Shown piece by piece: positions 1 through 6,992 of a stretch of 7,574 bases of DNA (positions are counted from its first letter, which is position 1; the number at the start of each line of letters is the position of its first letter). A program made the position numbers and the translations under genes. The stretch is from the NCBI GenBank assembly GCA_003641645.1, contig QNAZ01000037.1, positions 1-7,574 on the forward strand. Reading direction: 5' to 3'. Source of the DNA: Thermodesulfobacteriota bacterium (lineage in GTDB: Bacteria > Desulfobacterota > Thermodesulfobacteria > Thermodesulfobacteriales > Thermodesulfobacteriaceae). The notes below the pieces were generated by a model. The model had not been told where the DNA came from, made no database searches, and worked only from the letters and a program-made list of their open reading frames with translations.

Positions 1-141
1 AAAGAAGAGTTAGAATTTTTTATTAAAAGTATTCTTAATGGAAATAAAGTTAAAGTGCCAGGAGAGGAGGCTATAAAATCACTTGAACTTGCTTTTAAAA
101 TAAAAAAACATGTAGAAGAAAATTTGCAAAGATTTTTATGA
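1..141 (+). CDS. C-terminal end of a probable Gfo/Idh/MocA-family oxidoreductase (5' partial)
   Basis: Frame 1 is open from the window edge to a TGA at 139-141 and gives the last 46 residues of a protein. The fragment has the pattern EELEFFIKSILNG ... KVPGEEAIKSLELAFKI, followed by a charged terminal helix. This matches the usual C-terminus of NAD(P)-dependent sugar oxidoreductases of the Gfo/Idh/MocA family, where a short helix with a GxxxxVxGEEA turn is followed by a LELA helix; the Rossmann domain and catalytic residues lie outside the window. Its stop overlaps the lpxB start as ATGA, so the two are probably translationally coupled. Genes of this family sit beside lpxA/lpxB in several Gram-negative lineages, and one known member, GnnA, oxidises UDP-GlcNAc for 3-amino lipid A. 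The family call rests on a short fragment, and the GnnA idea is inference from position. Confidence 0.62.
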   Translation, partial: KEELEFFIKSILNGNKVKVPGEEAIKSLELAFKIKKHVEENLQRFL

Positions 142-1289
142 ACCATCAATTTCCTCATATCTTAATAATAACTGGTGAAATTTCAGGAGATATATATGGA
201 TATTTATTAATTAAAAGAATTAAAGAACTAAATTCTGTTTTTCAATTTGTTGGAATTGGTGGACCTAAGATGAGAAGTTTGGGTATAGAAATACTTTTTC
301 CTGCTGAATCATTAGCTTTAGTAGGATTACCGAGTTTCTCTGAGCTTAAAAAATATTGGTTTGTTTATAAAAAAATTAAAGAATTTTTAAAAAAAAGAAA
401 GGTAGATGTAGTAATATTGGTGGATTTTCCAGGATTCAATTTAAAAATAGCTAAATTAGCTAAAAAATTAGGATATCCTGTAATATATTATATAGCTCCT
501 CAAGCTTGGGCCTGGAATAAAAAAAGGGTTTATGTATTAAAAAAATATGTAGATAGATTGTATGTAGTTCTTCCTTTTGAAAAAGATTTTTTTTCTTCTT
601 ATAATATACCTACTGTTTATTTAGGGCATCCTATTTTAGATTTGATAAAAACAAACCTTTCAGAAAATTTTTTTTATGAAATATATAAACTTAACAAATC
701 CAAACCTTTAATAAGTTTTTTTCCAGGTAGCAGAGAAAGAGAGATAACTCGACATATACCTATGTTTTTAAAAATTTTTGAAAATCTTAAAAAATTCAAT
801 CCCAATATTCAAGGTGTAATGGTAAAGGCACCAGGACTTAAAGATTCGTTTTTATGGGAAAAAGCAAGAACTCAATTAAAAGTAATAGAAAATACTCAGT
901 ATGAAATTTTAAAATACTCCACTGTAGCACTTTTATCTTCTGGAACTATTACTTTAGAAGCTGCTCTTCTTGGAACTCCTGCTATAGTAACTTATTCCTT
1001 ACCTTCTTGGATGGTTTTTATAGCTAAAAAGATGATAAAAGTGCCTTATATTAGTCTTTCTAATCTAATTTTAGGAAAAGAAGTATATCCAGAGATAATA
1101 AAAGAAAAAAATAAAATTGAATTTATTACTCAAAAAATAAGAGAACTTTTAGAAAATGAAACCAAAAGAAATGAGATAAAAAGAGAACTTGAGATGATTA
1201 AAAAAATAGTTGGTTCTCCTGGAGCAAGTTGGAGAATTGCTGAAGATATGATAAAGTATATTTCGTCTATTAAAAAATCTGGGATTTGA
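138..1289 (+). CDS. lpxB: Lipid-A-disaccharide synthase
   Basis: LpxB is a membrane-associated GT-B glycosyltransferase (family GT19). It joins UDP-2,3-diacylglucosamine and 2,3-diacylglucosamine-1-phosphate (lipid X), giving the beta-1,6 disaccharide of lipid A and UDP. The 383-residue length is normal. Visible family motifs are GEISGD at 13-18 (usual GEASGD), GIGGPKM at 39-45, VDFPGFN at 95-101 with the conserved Asp 96, YYIAPQAWAW at 117-126, LGHPILD at 162-168, PGSRERE at 196-202 and the donor-site SSGTITLEAALLGTP at 267-281, then KVPYISLSNLILG at 301-313. All are intact. The ATG overlaps the upstream stop (ATGA) and has no clear Shine-Dalgarno sequence, so re-initiation after the upstream gene is likely. 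The next usable start would lie within or after the N-terminal motif. The gene ends in TGA with an in-frame TAA directly behind it. It implies an outer membrane with lipid A. Confidence 0.96.
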   Translation: MNHQFPHILIITGEISGDIYGYLLIKRIKELNSVFQFVGIGGPKMRSLGIEILFPAESLALVGLPSFSELKKYWFVYKKIKEFLKKRKVDVVILVDFPGFNLKIAKLAKKLGYPVIYYIAPQAWAWNKKRVYVLKKYVDRLYVVLPFEKDFFSSYNIPTVYLGHPILDLIKTNLSENFFYEIYKLNKSKPLISFFPGSREREITRHIPMFLKIFENLKKFNPNIQGVMVKAPGLKDSFLWEKARTQLKVIENTQYEILKYSTVALLSSGTITLEAALLGTPAIVTYSLPSWMVFIAKKMIKVPYISLSNLILGKEVYPEIIKEKNKIEFITQKIRELLENETKRNEIKRELEMIKKIVGSPGASWRIAEDMIKYISSIKKSGI

Positions 1290-1300
1290 TAAAAAAATAA

Positions 1301-1306
1301 AGGAGG
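1301..1306 (+). promoter_or_regulatory. Shine-Dalgarno AGGAGG that fixes the start of the purH-type gene
   Basis: A full AGGAGG lies 8 bases before the ATG at 1315, in the 25-base gap after lpxB. It supports 1315 as the true start. The absence of the IMP cyclohydrolase domain is therefore the natural form of this gene, not a truncation or a missed upstream start, since lpxB occupies the sequence just before. Confidence 0.85.
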
Positions 1307-1314
1307 TTAAGATT

Positions 1315-2607
1315 ATGATTAAGGATTTAAAAAAGATGTATAGAACTATTGTAGAAGAACGTTTCCCCTCAGAACTGAGGATTACCTTTGGAGATCAAAC
1401 ACTTATTTATAAGAAAAAAACTTGGGAAGTTGAAATAGAGCCTGGTGTTTTTGAAAAGAAAGGTTTAAGATATGGAGAAAATCCTGATCAGGAAGCAGCA
1501 CTTTATGAATTAGTTGCAGGAAATCTAATTTTAGGAGAATGTGAATTTATTTCTCCAGGTCTTGGTTTAGTTTCAAGTCTAAAAGAGTCAGATTTTATTC
1601 AATTTGGTAAACATCCCAGTAAAATTAATCTTACAGATATAGATAATGCTCTTGGTATTTTAAGATATTTAACTGATAAACCAGCTTGTGTAATTGTTAA
1701 ACATAATAATCCTTGTGGAGTTGCTTATGGAATTACTGTAGAAGAGGCTTTTATAAAAGCTTATAGAGCTGATAGAATAGCAGCTTTTGGTGGTGCTATA
1801 GCACTTAATAGACCCGTAGATAAAGCTTGTGCAGAAGCTATAGCAGAACAATATTTTGAAGTTCTAGCTGCTCCTGAATATGAAAATGGAGCTATAGAAA
1901 TTTTAAAAAAGAAAAAATCTTTAAGAATTATAAGAATAAAAAAACTGGATAAATTAGAGGAATACGCTAATCACAGAGTAGTTGAATTTAAAAGTCTTAT
2001 AGATGGAGGTTTGATTCTTCAGGTATCTCAGTTAAATAGGATTAGAAAAAAAGAAGATTTAAAGCCAGCTATAGCATTAAAAGATGAAATAGAATATAAA
2101 TGCTTAAGAGAACCTGATGAAAGAGAAATAAAGGATATGATTTTTGGTTGGGCTGTAGAAATGGGGGTAACTTCAAATTCTGTATTATTCGTAAAAAATG
2201 AATGCACAGTAAGTATCGGAACAGGGGAACAAGATAGAGTGGGATGCACAGAAATAGCCATTTTTAAAGCTTATACTAAATATGCAGATCTTCTTTGCTA
2301 TGACAAATATGGTATACCATATAAACAATTAGAACTTGAAATAGAAAAAGGAAGTAGACCTAAATCTCAAAAAGAGGAAATTGATGAAGAAACTAAAGAA
2401 AAGAAAGGAGGACTTATAGGTGCAGTTATGGTTTCAGATGGATTTTTACCTTTTAGAGATTCTGTAGATGTAGCAGCAAAACATGGTGTTACAGCTATTT
2501 TACAACCAGGTGGTTCTATAAGAGATTGGGAAGTAATTCAAGCTTGCAATGAATATAATCCACCTATAGCTATGATGTTTACAGGGCAAAGAGTATTTAA
2601 ACATTAA
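1315..2607 (+). CDS. purH: Stand-alone AICAR formyltransferase (PurH C-terminal domain type)
   Basis: This enzyme formylates AICAR with 10-formyl-tetrahydrofolate to FAICAR, the penultimate step of purine synthesis, in the cytoplasm. AICARFT motifs occur in order: LRYGENPDQ at 51-59, the catalytic Lys-His pair at 129-130 in KHNNPCG, ADRIAAFGG at 152-160, SNSVLFVKN at 287-295, GTGEQDRVGCTE at 302-313, SDGFLPFRDSVD at 374-385 and a C-terminal RVFKH at 426-430. Ordinary bifunctional PurH is about 510-540 residues and begins with a roughly 200-residue MGS-like IMP cyclohydrolase domain. Here that domain is absent and only about 50 different residues precede LRYGENP. IMP cyclohydrolase must come from another gene (a separate PurH N-domain, sometimes called PurJ, or archaeal-type PurO). 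Residues about 341-367 form a Lys/Glu-rich, probably surface-exposed stretch. The gene sits between lpxB and greA with short gaps. The activity call is firm; the symbol is shared with the bifunctional enzyme, and purV has been used for the split form. Confidence 0.9.
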   Translation: MIKDLKKMYRTIVEERFPSELRITFGDQTLIYKKKTWEVEIEPGVFEKKGLRYGENPDQEAALYELVAGNLILGECEFISPGLGLVSSLKESDFIQFGKHPSKINLTDIDNALGILRYLTDKPACVIVKHNNPCGVAYGITVEEAFIKAYRADRIAAFGGAIALNRPVDKACAEAIAEQYFEVLAAPEYENGAIEILKKKKSLRIIRIKKLDKLEEYANHRVVEFKSLIDGGLILQVSQLNRIRKKEDLKPAIALKDEIEYKCLREPDEREIKDMIFGWAVEMGVTSNSVLFVKNECTVSIGTGEQDRVGCTEIAIFKAYTKYADLLCYDKYGIPYKQLELEIEKGSRPKSQKEEIDEETKEKKGGLIGAVMVSDGFLPFRDSVDVAAKHGVTAILQPGGSIRDWEVIQACNEYNPPIAMMFTGQRVFKH

Positions 2608-2628
2608 ATACATTAAATAGGAGGTTTT

Positions 2629-3099
2629 ATGACTAAAATACCTTTTACTCCTGAAGGTATAAAAAAAATAAAAAAAGAATTGGAATATCTTATTAAAATT
2701 GAGAGAAGAAATGTAATAAAAGCTATAGAAGAAGCAAGAGCCCATGGTGATATTTCAGAAAATGCAGAATATGAATCTGCTAAGGAAAGGCAAGCTTATA
2801 TAGAGGGTCGGATACAGGAATTATCAGGTATTTTAGCTAATGCAGAGGTTATTCCTCATCTTACAAAAGCTCCAGATAAGATTCAATTTGGAGTAAAAGT
2901 AAAATTATTAAATTTAGATACAGATGAAGTTGTTATTTATAAAATTGTTGGACCTTATGAAGCAGATCCTCCAAATGGCAGTATTTCTATAAATTCTCCT
3001 ATAGCACGAGCTTTAATAGGTAAAGAAATAGGAGATGAAGTTCAAGTTAAAACACCTTCAGGAGCAAAAAATTTTGAGATTTTAGATATAGAAATTTAA
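2629..3099 (+). CDS. greA: Transcription elongation factor GreA
   Basis: GreA enters the secondary channel of RNA polymerase and stimulates cleavage of the 3' end of backtracked transcripts, rescuing arrested elongation. The 156-residue product has the normal size (E. coli 158). The N-terminal antiparallel coiled coil covers about residues 8-75. Its tip carries the conserved acidic pair Asp41 and Glu44 within HGDISENAEYE (39-49), the residues that help hold the catalytic Mg2+; this separates GreA from the Gfh-type inhibitors that lose tip residues. The C-terminal FKBP-like domain covers about 80-156 and includes YKIVGPYEAD and the SPIARALIGKEIGDEV segment typical of the family. AGGAGG at 2619-2624 lies only 4 bases before the ATG, a slightly short but workable spacing. 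The gene lies 21 bases after the purH-type gene and 29 bases before the aminotransferase, so it is probably transcribed with them. Confidence 0.96.
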   Translation: MTKIPFTPEGIKKIKKELEYLIKIERRNVIKAIEEARAHGDISENAEYESAKERQAYIEGRIQELSGILANAEVIPHLTKAPDKIQFGVKVKLLNLDTDEVVIYKIVGPYEADPPNGSISINSPIARALIGKEIGDEVQVKTPSGAKNFEILDIEI

Positions 3100-3128
3100 T
3101 TTTTTGAATAGAAAAAAGGAGGGATTTT

Positions 3129-4292
3129 ATGAAATTTCTAAATAAAAAATATCTTTTTACTCCTGGACCTGTTTCAGTTGCACCTGAAGTGCTTTTATCT
3201 ATGGCTCAACCAATAACTCATCATAGGTTACCTGAGTTTTCTGAAATTTTAAAAGAAATTAGAGAAAATTTAAAATATCTTTTTCAAACTCAAAAAGAAG
3301 TATATTTTTTTGCTTCATCAGGAACAGGGGCTATGGAATCAGCTATTGTAAATATTTTTTCTCCAGGAGATAAAGTAATTGTAATAGTAGGAGGGAAATT
3401 TGGACAAAGATGGTTAGAACTTTCTAAAACCTTTGGATTAGACCCTATAGTAATTGATATTCCCTGGGGAAGGGCTGTAAAACCTGAAGAGGTAGAAAAA
3501 GTTTTTAAAAAAACTCCAGATGTTAAAGGTGTTTTGATTCAAGCATGTGAAACCTCAACAGGAGTAAAACATCCTGTTAAAGAAATTGCAGAGATTGTAA
3601 AAGAAACTGAAGCAGTTATTGTAGTAGATGCAATTTCTGCTCTTGGAGTTTATGAACTTCCAATGGATAAATGGGGTCTCGATGTAGTTATTACAGGTTC
3701 TCAGAAGGCTTTGAGTTTACCTCCGGGTTTATCTTTTATTGCTTTTTCAGATAAAGCCCAAACTTTGGCTGAAAAATCTAAACTTCCTAAATATTATTTT
3801 AATCTTCAAAAAGAAAAAAAAGCTTATGCAAAAGATACTACAGCTTTTACCCCTGCAGTTAGTTTACTTTTTGGATTAAGAAAAATGCTAAAACGTATAA
3901 AAGAAATTGGTCTTGAGAAATTATTTAAGCATTACCAGATACTCTCTTTAGCTTGTAGAAAAGCAGTATCTGCACTTAATTTAGAAATATTTTCTGAAGT
4001 GCCATCTGAATCTCTTACAGTAATTAAAGTTCCTGAAGGATTGAATACAAATGAGCTTTTAAAATTTCTTAGAAATAAACTGGGAATTGTTTTTGCAGGA
4101 GGACAAGAGCATCTTAAAGGAAAAATTATAAGAATTGCTCATATGGGAGATCAATCTTTTTTTGACTTATTAATAGCTATTTCAGCTTTAGAGATGGGTC
4201 TTAATCTTTTTGGATATCCTATAACTTACGGAATAGGAGTAAAAGTTGCTGAAGAAATTTTATTTGATTATATAAAAAAAGAATACCTATAA
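3129..4292 (+). CDS. Class V PLP aminotransferase, probable phosphoserine (or alanine/serine-glyoxylate) aminotransferase
   Basis: This is a cytoplasmic fold-type I, class V aminotransferase of the COG0075 group (alanine-glyoxylate/serine-pyruvate type). Visible features are TPGPVSV at 11-17, THHR at 30-33, the phosphate-binding SGTGAME at 64-70, DAISALG at 167-173 with the Asp that pairs with the pyridine nitrogen, the Schiff-base Lys193 in TGSQKALSLPPG, TPAVSLLFGL at 241-250, and GGQ..LKGKIIRIAHMG at 324-340 with Arg335 as the likely substrate carboxylate anchor. The 387-residue length is normal. It lies 24 bases before serA, so the likely job is 3-phosphohydroxypyruvate plus glutamate to phosphoserine, replacing the unrelated classical SerC; a class V enzyme of this kind does this in Methanococcales. 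Alanine-glyoxylate or serine-pyruvate transamination remains possible, as this group is promiscuous. AGGAGG at 3117-3122 precedes the ATG. The fold is certain; the substrate is inferred from the neighbour. Confidence 0.88.
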   Translation: MKFLNKKYLFTPGPVSVAPEVLLSMAQPITHHRLPEFSEILKEIRENLKYLFQTQKEVYFFASSGTGAMESAIVNIFSPGDKVIVIVGGKFGQRWLELSKTFGLDPIVIDIPWGRAVKPEEVEKVFKKTPDVKGVLIQACETSTGVKHPVKEIAEIVKETEAVIVVDAISALGVYELPMDKWGLDVVITGSQKALSLPPGLSFIAFSDKAQTLAEKSKLPKYYFNLQKEKKAYAKDTTAFTPAVSLLFGLRKMLKRIKEIGLEKLFKHYQILSLACRKAVSALNLEIFSEVPSESLTVIKVPEGLNTNELLKFLRNKLGIVFAGGQEHLKGKIIRIAHMGDQSFFDLLIAISALEMGLNLFGYPITYGIGVKVAEEILFDYIKKEYL

Positions 4293-4316
4293 AAAAATGA
4301 AAGGAGGAGATAAAAG

Positions 4317-5897
4317 ATGAAGGTTTTGATTTCGGATTCTATTTCAGAGGATGGAATACAAATTTTAAAAAATTCTGGATTGGAGGTTTTTTATAAACCA
4401 GGTCTTTCTCATGAAGAACTATTAGAAATAATTTCTGAATTTGATGCGCTTATTATAAGAAGCGCAACCAAAGTTACAAAAGAAGTTATAGAAAAAGCGA
4501 AAAATTTGAAAGTTATAGGTAGAGCAGGAACAGGACTTGACAATGTAGATTTAAATGCTGCTAATGAAAAAGGTATTGTAGTAATGAATGTTCCAGGTGG
4601 AAATACTTTATCTGCTGCTGAACATACTTTAGGATTATTATTTTCTCTTGCGCGAAAAATTCCACATGCTGTGGCATCTTTAAAAAATGGAAAATGGGAA
4701 AAAAAGAAATTTATGGGGGTAGAGTTAAATAATAAAGTTCTTGGAATTATTGGTTTAGGAAGAATAGGAAGTATTGTGGCAGATAGAGCTATTGGAATGA
4801 AAATGAAGGTTATAGCTTTTGATCCTTATGTTTCTCCAGAAGCAGCAGAAAAAAAAGGAGTAGAGCTTGTTAGTTTAGAAGAATTGTATAGAAGATCAGA
4901 TTTTATTACTATTCATACTCCCTTAACTAAAGAAACTTATCATCTTATAGATGAAAAAGCTTTTTCTATGATGAAGGATGGAGTTTATATTATAAATTGT
5001 GCAAGAGGCGGTATTATAGATGAAGAAGCACTTTATAAAGCTATGACCTCTGGAAAAGTAGCAGGAGCAGCTCTTGATGTTTTCGAAAAAGAACCTATAG
5101 ATCCAAATCATCCTTTACTTTCTTTAGAAAATTTCATAGGAACTCCTCATTTAGGAGCTTCTACTGTTGAAGCTCAAAAAACTGTAGCTGTAGAAATAGC
5201 TAAACAAGTAGTTGATTATTTATTAAAAGGAATAATAAGAAATGCAGTTAATGTTCCCTCTTTGCCACCAGAATTTTTAAAAATCATTACTCCAATATTA
5301 ACTTTAGCAGAGAAAATGGGTTTACTTGCTGCTCAAATTGCAGAAGGAGCTATTCAAGAAATAGAAATTATCTATAAAGGAGAAATATCCCAACTTGATG
5401 TTAAACCTATAACTTTAGCTTTTGTAAAGGGACTCCTTTTTCCTTTTTTAAAAGAAGATGTTAATTATGTTAATGCCCTTATAAGAGCAAAAGAAAGACA
5501 TATAAAAATAGTAGAGTCTAAAACTGAGATCTCAGAAGATTTTACTTCATTAATAAGTGCTAATATTAAACATACTGCAGGATATACAGTAGTTGAAGGA
5601 ACTATTTTTGGGAAAAAAGAACCTCGTATAGTTAAAATTAATGGATTTAGGTTAGATGCTTTACCAGAAGGGCATATGCTTTATATTTTTAATGAAGATA
5701 GACCAGGGGTAATAGGGAAAATAGGAACTATTCTTGGTAGTCATAATTTAAATATTTCAAGAATGTATGTAGGACACGATCCTATGAAAAAGACAAATGT
5801 GATTCTTCTCAGCCTTACTCAACCTCCCACACCATCTGCTTTAAAAGAATTAAGTGAGCTTTCTACAGTATATTCAGTAAAACCCTTGGAACTTTGA
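4317..5897 (+). CDS. serA: D-3-phosphoglycerate dehydrogenase, long (type 1) form with ASB and ACT domains
   Basis: SerA oxidises 3-phosphoglycerate to 3-phosphohydroxypyruvate with NAD+, the first step of serine synthesis. The 526 residues fit the type 1 architecture. The substrate domain includes GRAGTGLDNVD at 68-78. The Rossmann domain has GLGRIGS at 146-152 and Asp169 ending the second strand, as expected for NAD(H). The catalytic Arg-Glu-His set is Arg230 (NCARGG), Glu259 (VFEKEP) and His278 (TPHLGAST). An allosteric substrate-binding domain follows at about 315-450, and an ACT domain at about 453-526 with NEDRPGVIGKIG and HNLNIS. Asp461 and Asn479 sit where serine-contact residues lie in the M. 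tuberculosis enzyme, so feedback inhibition by serine is plausible. AGGAGG at 4302-4307 lies 9 bases before the ATG. The gene follows the aminotransferase closely and ends in TGA plus an in-frame TAA, 6 bases before rlmN. Confidence 0.96.
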   Translation: MKVLISDSISEDGIQILKNSGLEVFYKPGLSHEELLEIISEFDALIIRSATKVTKEVIEKAKNLKVIGRAGTGLDNVDLNAANEKGIVVMNVPGGNTLSAAEHTLGLLFSLARKIPHAVASLKNGKWEKKKFMGVELNNKVLGIIGLGRIGSIVADRAIGMKMKVIAFDPYVSPEAAEKKGVELVSLEELYRRSDFITIHTPLTKETYHLIDEKAFSMMKDGVYIINCARGGIIDEEALYKAMTSGKVAGAALDVFEKEPIDPNHPLLSLENFIGTPHLGASTVEAQKTVAVEIAKQVVDYLLKGIIRNAVNVPSLPPEFLKIITPILTLAEKMGLLAAQIAEGAIQEIEIIYKGEISQLDVKPITLAFVKGLLFPFLKEDVNYVNALIRAKERHIKIVESKTEISEDFTSLISANIKHTAGYTVVEGTIFGKKEPRIVKINGFRLDALPEGHMLYIFNEDRPGVIGKIGTILGSHNLNISRMYVGHDPMKKTNVILLSLTQPPTPSALKELSELSTVYSVKPLEL

Positions 5898-5903
5898 TAA
5901 ACT

Positions 5904-6992
5904 ATGATTAAACCAAATTTAAGAGATTACACTATAGAAGAAATAAAAGAATTAATGAAAACTTTGGGAGAGCCCTTATATAGAGGGGAACAGATTTTTC
6001 ACTGGATTACTTGCAAAAATGCTATCACTTTTGAAGAAATGACAAATCTTCCTAAAACTTTAAGAGCTAAATTTTCAGAAAAATTTTCTTTAGAACTCCC
6101 AGAGATCTTAAATAAAGAAGAGGATATAGATGGAACAACTAAATTTGCATTAAAATTAGCAGATGGAAGTTTAATTGAGACTGTTATAATTCCAGAAAGA
6201 GATCATTATACTCTTTGTGTTTCAACTCAAGTAGGATGTCCCATTGGTTGTAAATTTTGTGTTACAGGAAAATTAAGATTTAAAAGAAATTTAGAGGTTT
6301 ATGAAATAATTTCTCAGGTTGTTCTTGCAAGAAGATATTTAAAAGAAAAAGGGGAGATACTACCTTTAAGAAATGTAGTTTTTATGGGTATGGGAGAGCC
6401 TCTTTTAAATCTTCAAAATCTTATAAAGGCATTAAAAATACTTGCTCACTCTAAGGGATTTAATTATTCCAGAAAAAGGCTTACTGTTTCAACTGTGGGA
6501 TTATTAAAAGAAATGGAAATACTGGCTAAAGAATTTCCTGTAGCTTTGGCACTTTCTCTTCATGCTCCAACAGATGAAATAAGAAGAAAACTCATTCCTG
6601 TAGCAAAGAAATACTCTGTAAAGGAACTAATTTCTGCATGTAAAAAATTTCCTCGTATAAAAAACAGTAGGATCACTATAGAATATGTGTTAATTAAAAA
6701 TGTAAATGATAGTAAAGAGTGTGCTATTAAATTAGCTGAACTCTTAAAAGGTTATCCTTTTAAAGTGAATCTTATTCCTTTTAATCCACATCCTGATCTT
6801 CCTTTTGAAAGACCTTCTTCAGATAAGATAGAAAGGTTTCAAAAATATCTTCTTTCTCAGAAAATATTAACAACTGTAAGAAAAAGTAAAGGGCTTATGA
6901 TAAATGCTGCTTGTGGTCAATTAGGAGCAAAATTTTTAAAATACTCAGTTCCAGACTCCATGTATAAAAAAACCGCATTTAGGACAAGTTAA
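5904..6992 (+). CDS. rlmN: Dual-specificity RNA adenine-C2 methyltransferase RlmN
   Basis: RlmN is a radical SAM enzyme that methylates C2 of A2503 in 23S rRNA, and usually of A37 in some tRNAs. The [4Fe-4S] motif CxxxCxxC is at Cys112, Cys116 and Cys119 (GCPIGCKFC). MGMGEPL at 161-167 is the SAM-binding GGE-type loop. LALSLHAPTDEIRRKLIPV at 215-233 and INAACGQL at 333-340 are family hallmarks; Cys337 corresponds to the C-terminal Cys that carries the methyl group, and no Cfr-specific feature is evident. The N-terminal accessory helical domain (YRGEQIFHWI at 26-35) is complete. The start lies 6 bases after serA without a strong Shine-Dalgarno, so it probably depends on serA translation. The last 15 or so residues, after GAKFLKY, do not look like normal RlmN sequence and lie within the 3' end of the opposing gene, so the native stop seems to have been lost. 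Confidence 0.95.
   Translation: MIKPNLRDYTIEEIKELMKTLGEPLYRGEQIFHWITCKNAITFEEMTNLPKTLRAKFSEKFSLELPEILNKEEDIDGTTKFALKLADGSLIETVIIPERDHYTLCVSTQVGCPIGCKFCVTGKLRFKRNLEVYEIISQVVLARRYLKEKGEILPLRNVVFMGMGEPLLNLQNLIKALKILAHSKGFNYSRKRLTVSTVGLLKEMEILAKEFPVALALSLHAPTDEIRRKLIPVAKKYSVKELISACKKFPRIKNSRITIEYVLIKNVNDSKECAIKLAELLKGYPFKVNLIPFNPHPDLPFERPSSDKIERFQKYLLSQKILTTVRKSKGLMINAACGQLGAKFLKYSVPDSMYKKTAFRTS

Noticed and set aside
61..70. GGAGAGGAGG as a ribosome-binding site for lpxB
   Set aside because: It lies 67 bases before the lpxB start and encodes the PGEE turn of the upstream protein; no in-frame start follows at a suitable distance.
1669..1851. 60-residue open frame on the - strand
   Set aside because: Antisense to the conserved core of the AICAR formyltransferase; low-complexity Ser/Tyr/Ile composition and no ribosome-binding site or family likeness.
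2028..2261. 77-residue open frame on the - strand
   Set aside because: Lies fully within the AICAR formyltransferase gene, over the conserved SNSVLFVKN and GTGEQDRV motifs; composition is that of a shadow frame.
2500..2745. 81-residue open frame on the - strand
   Set aside because: Spans the end of the purH-type gene and the start of greA on the other strand; Phe/Tyr-rich because it mirrors A-rich coding sequence, with no recognisable motif.
4923..5111. 62-residue open frame on the - strand
   Set aside because: Antisense to the catalytic region of serA, with no ribosome-binding site and shadow-like composition.
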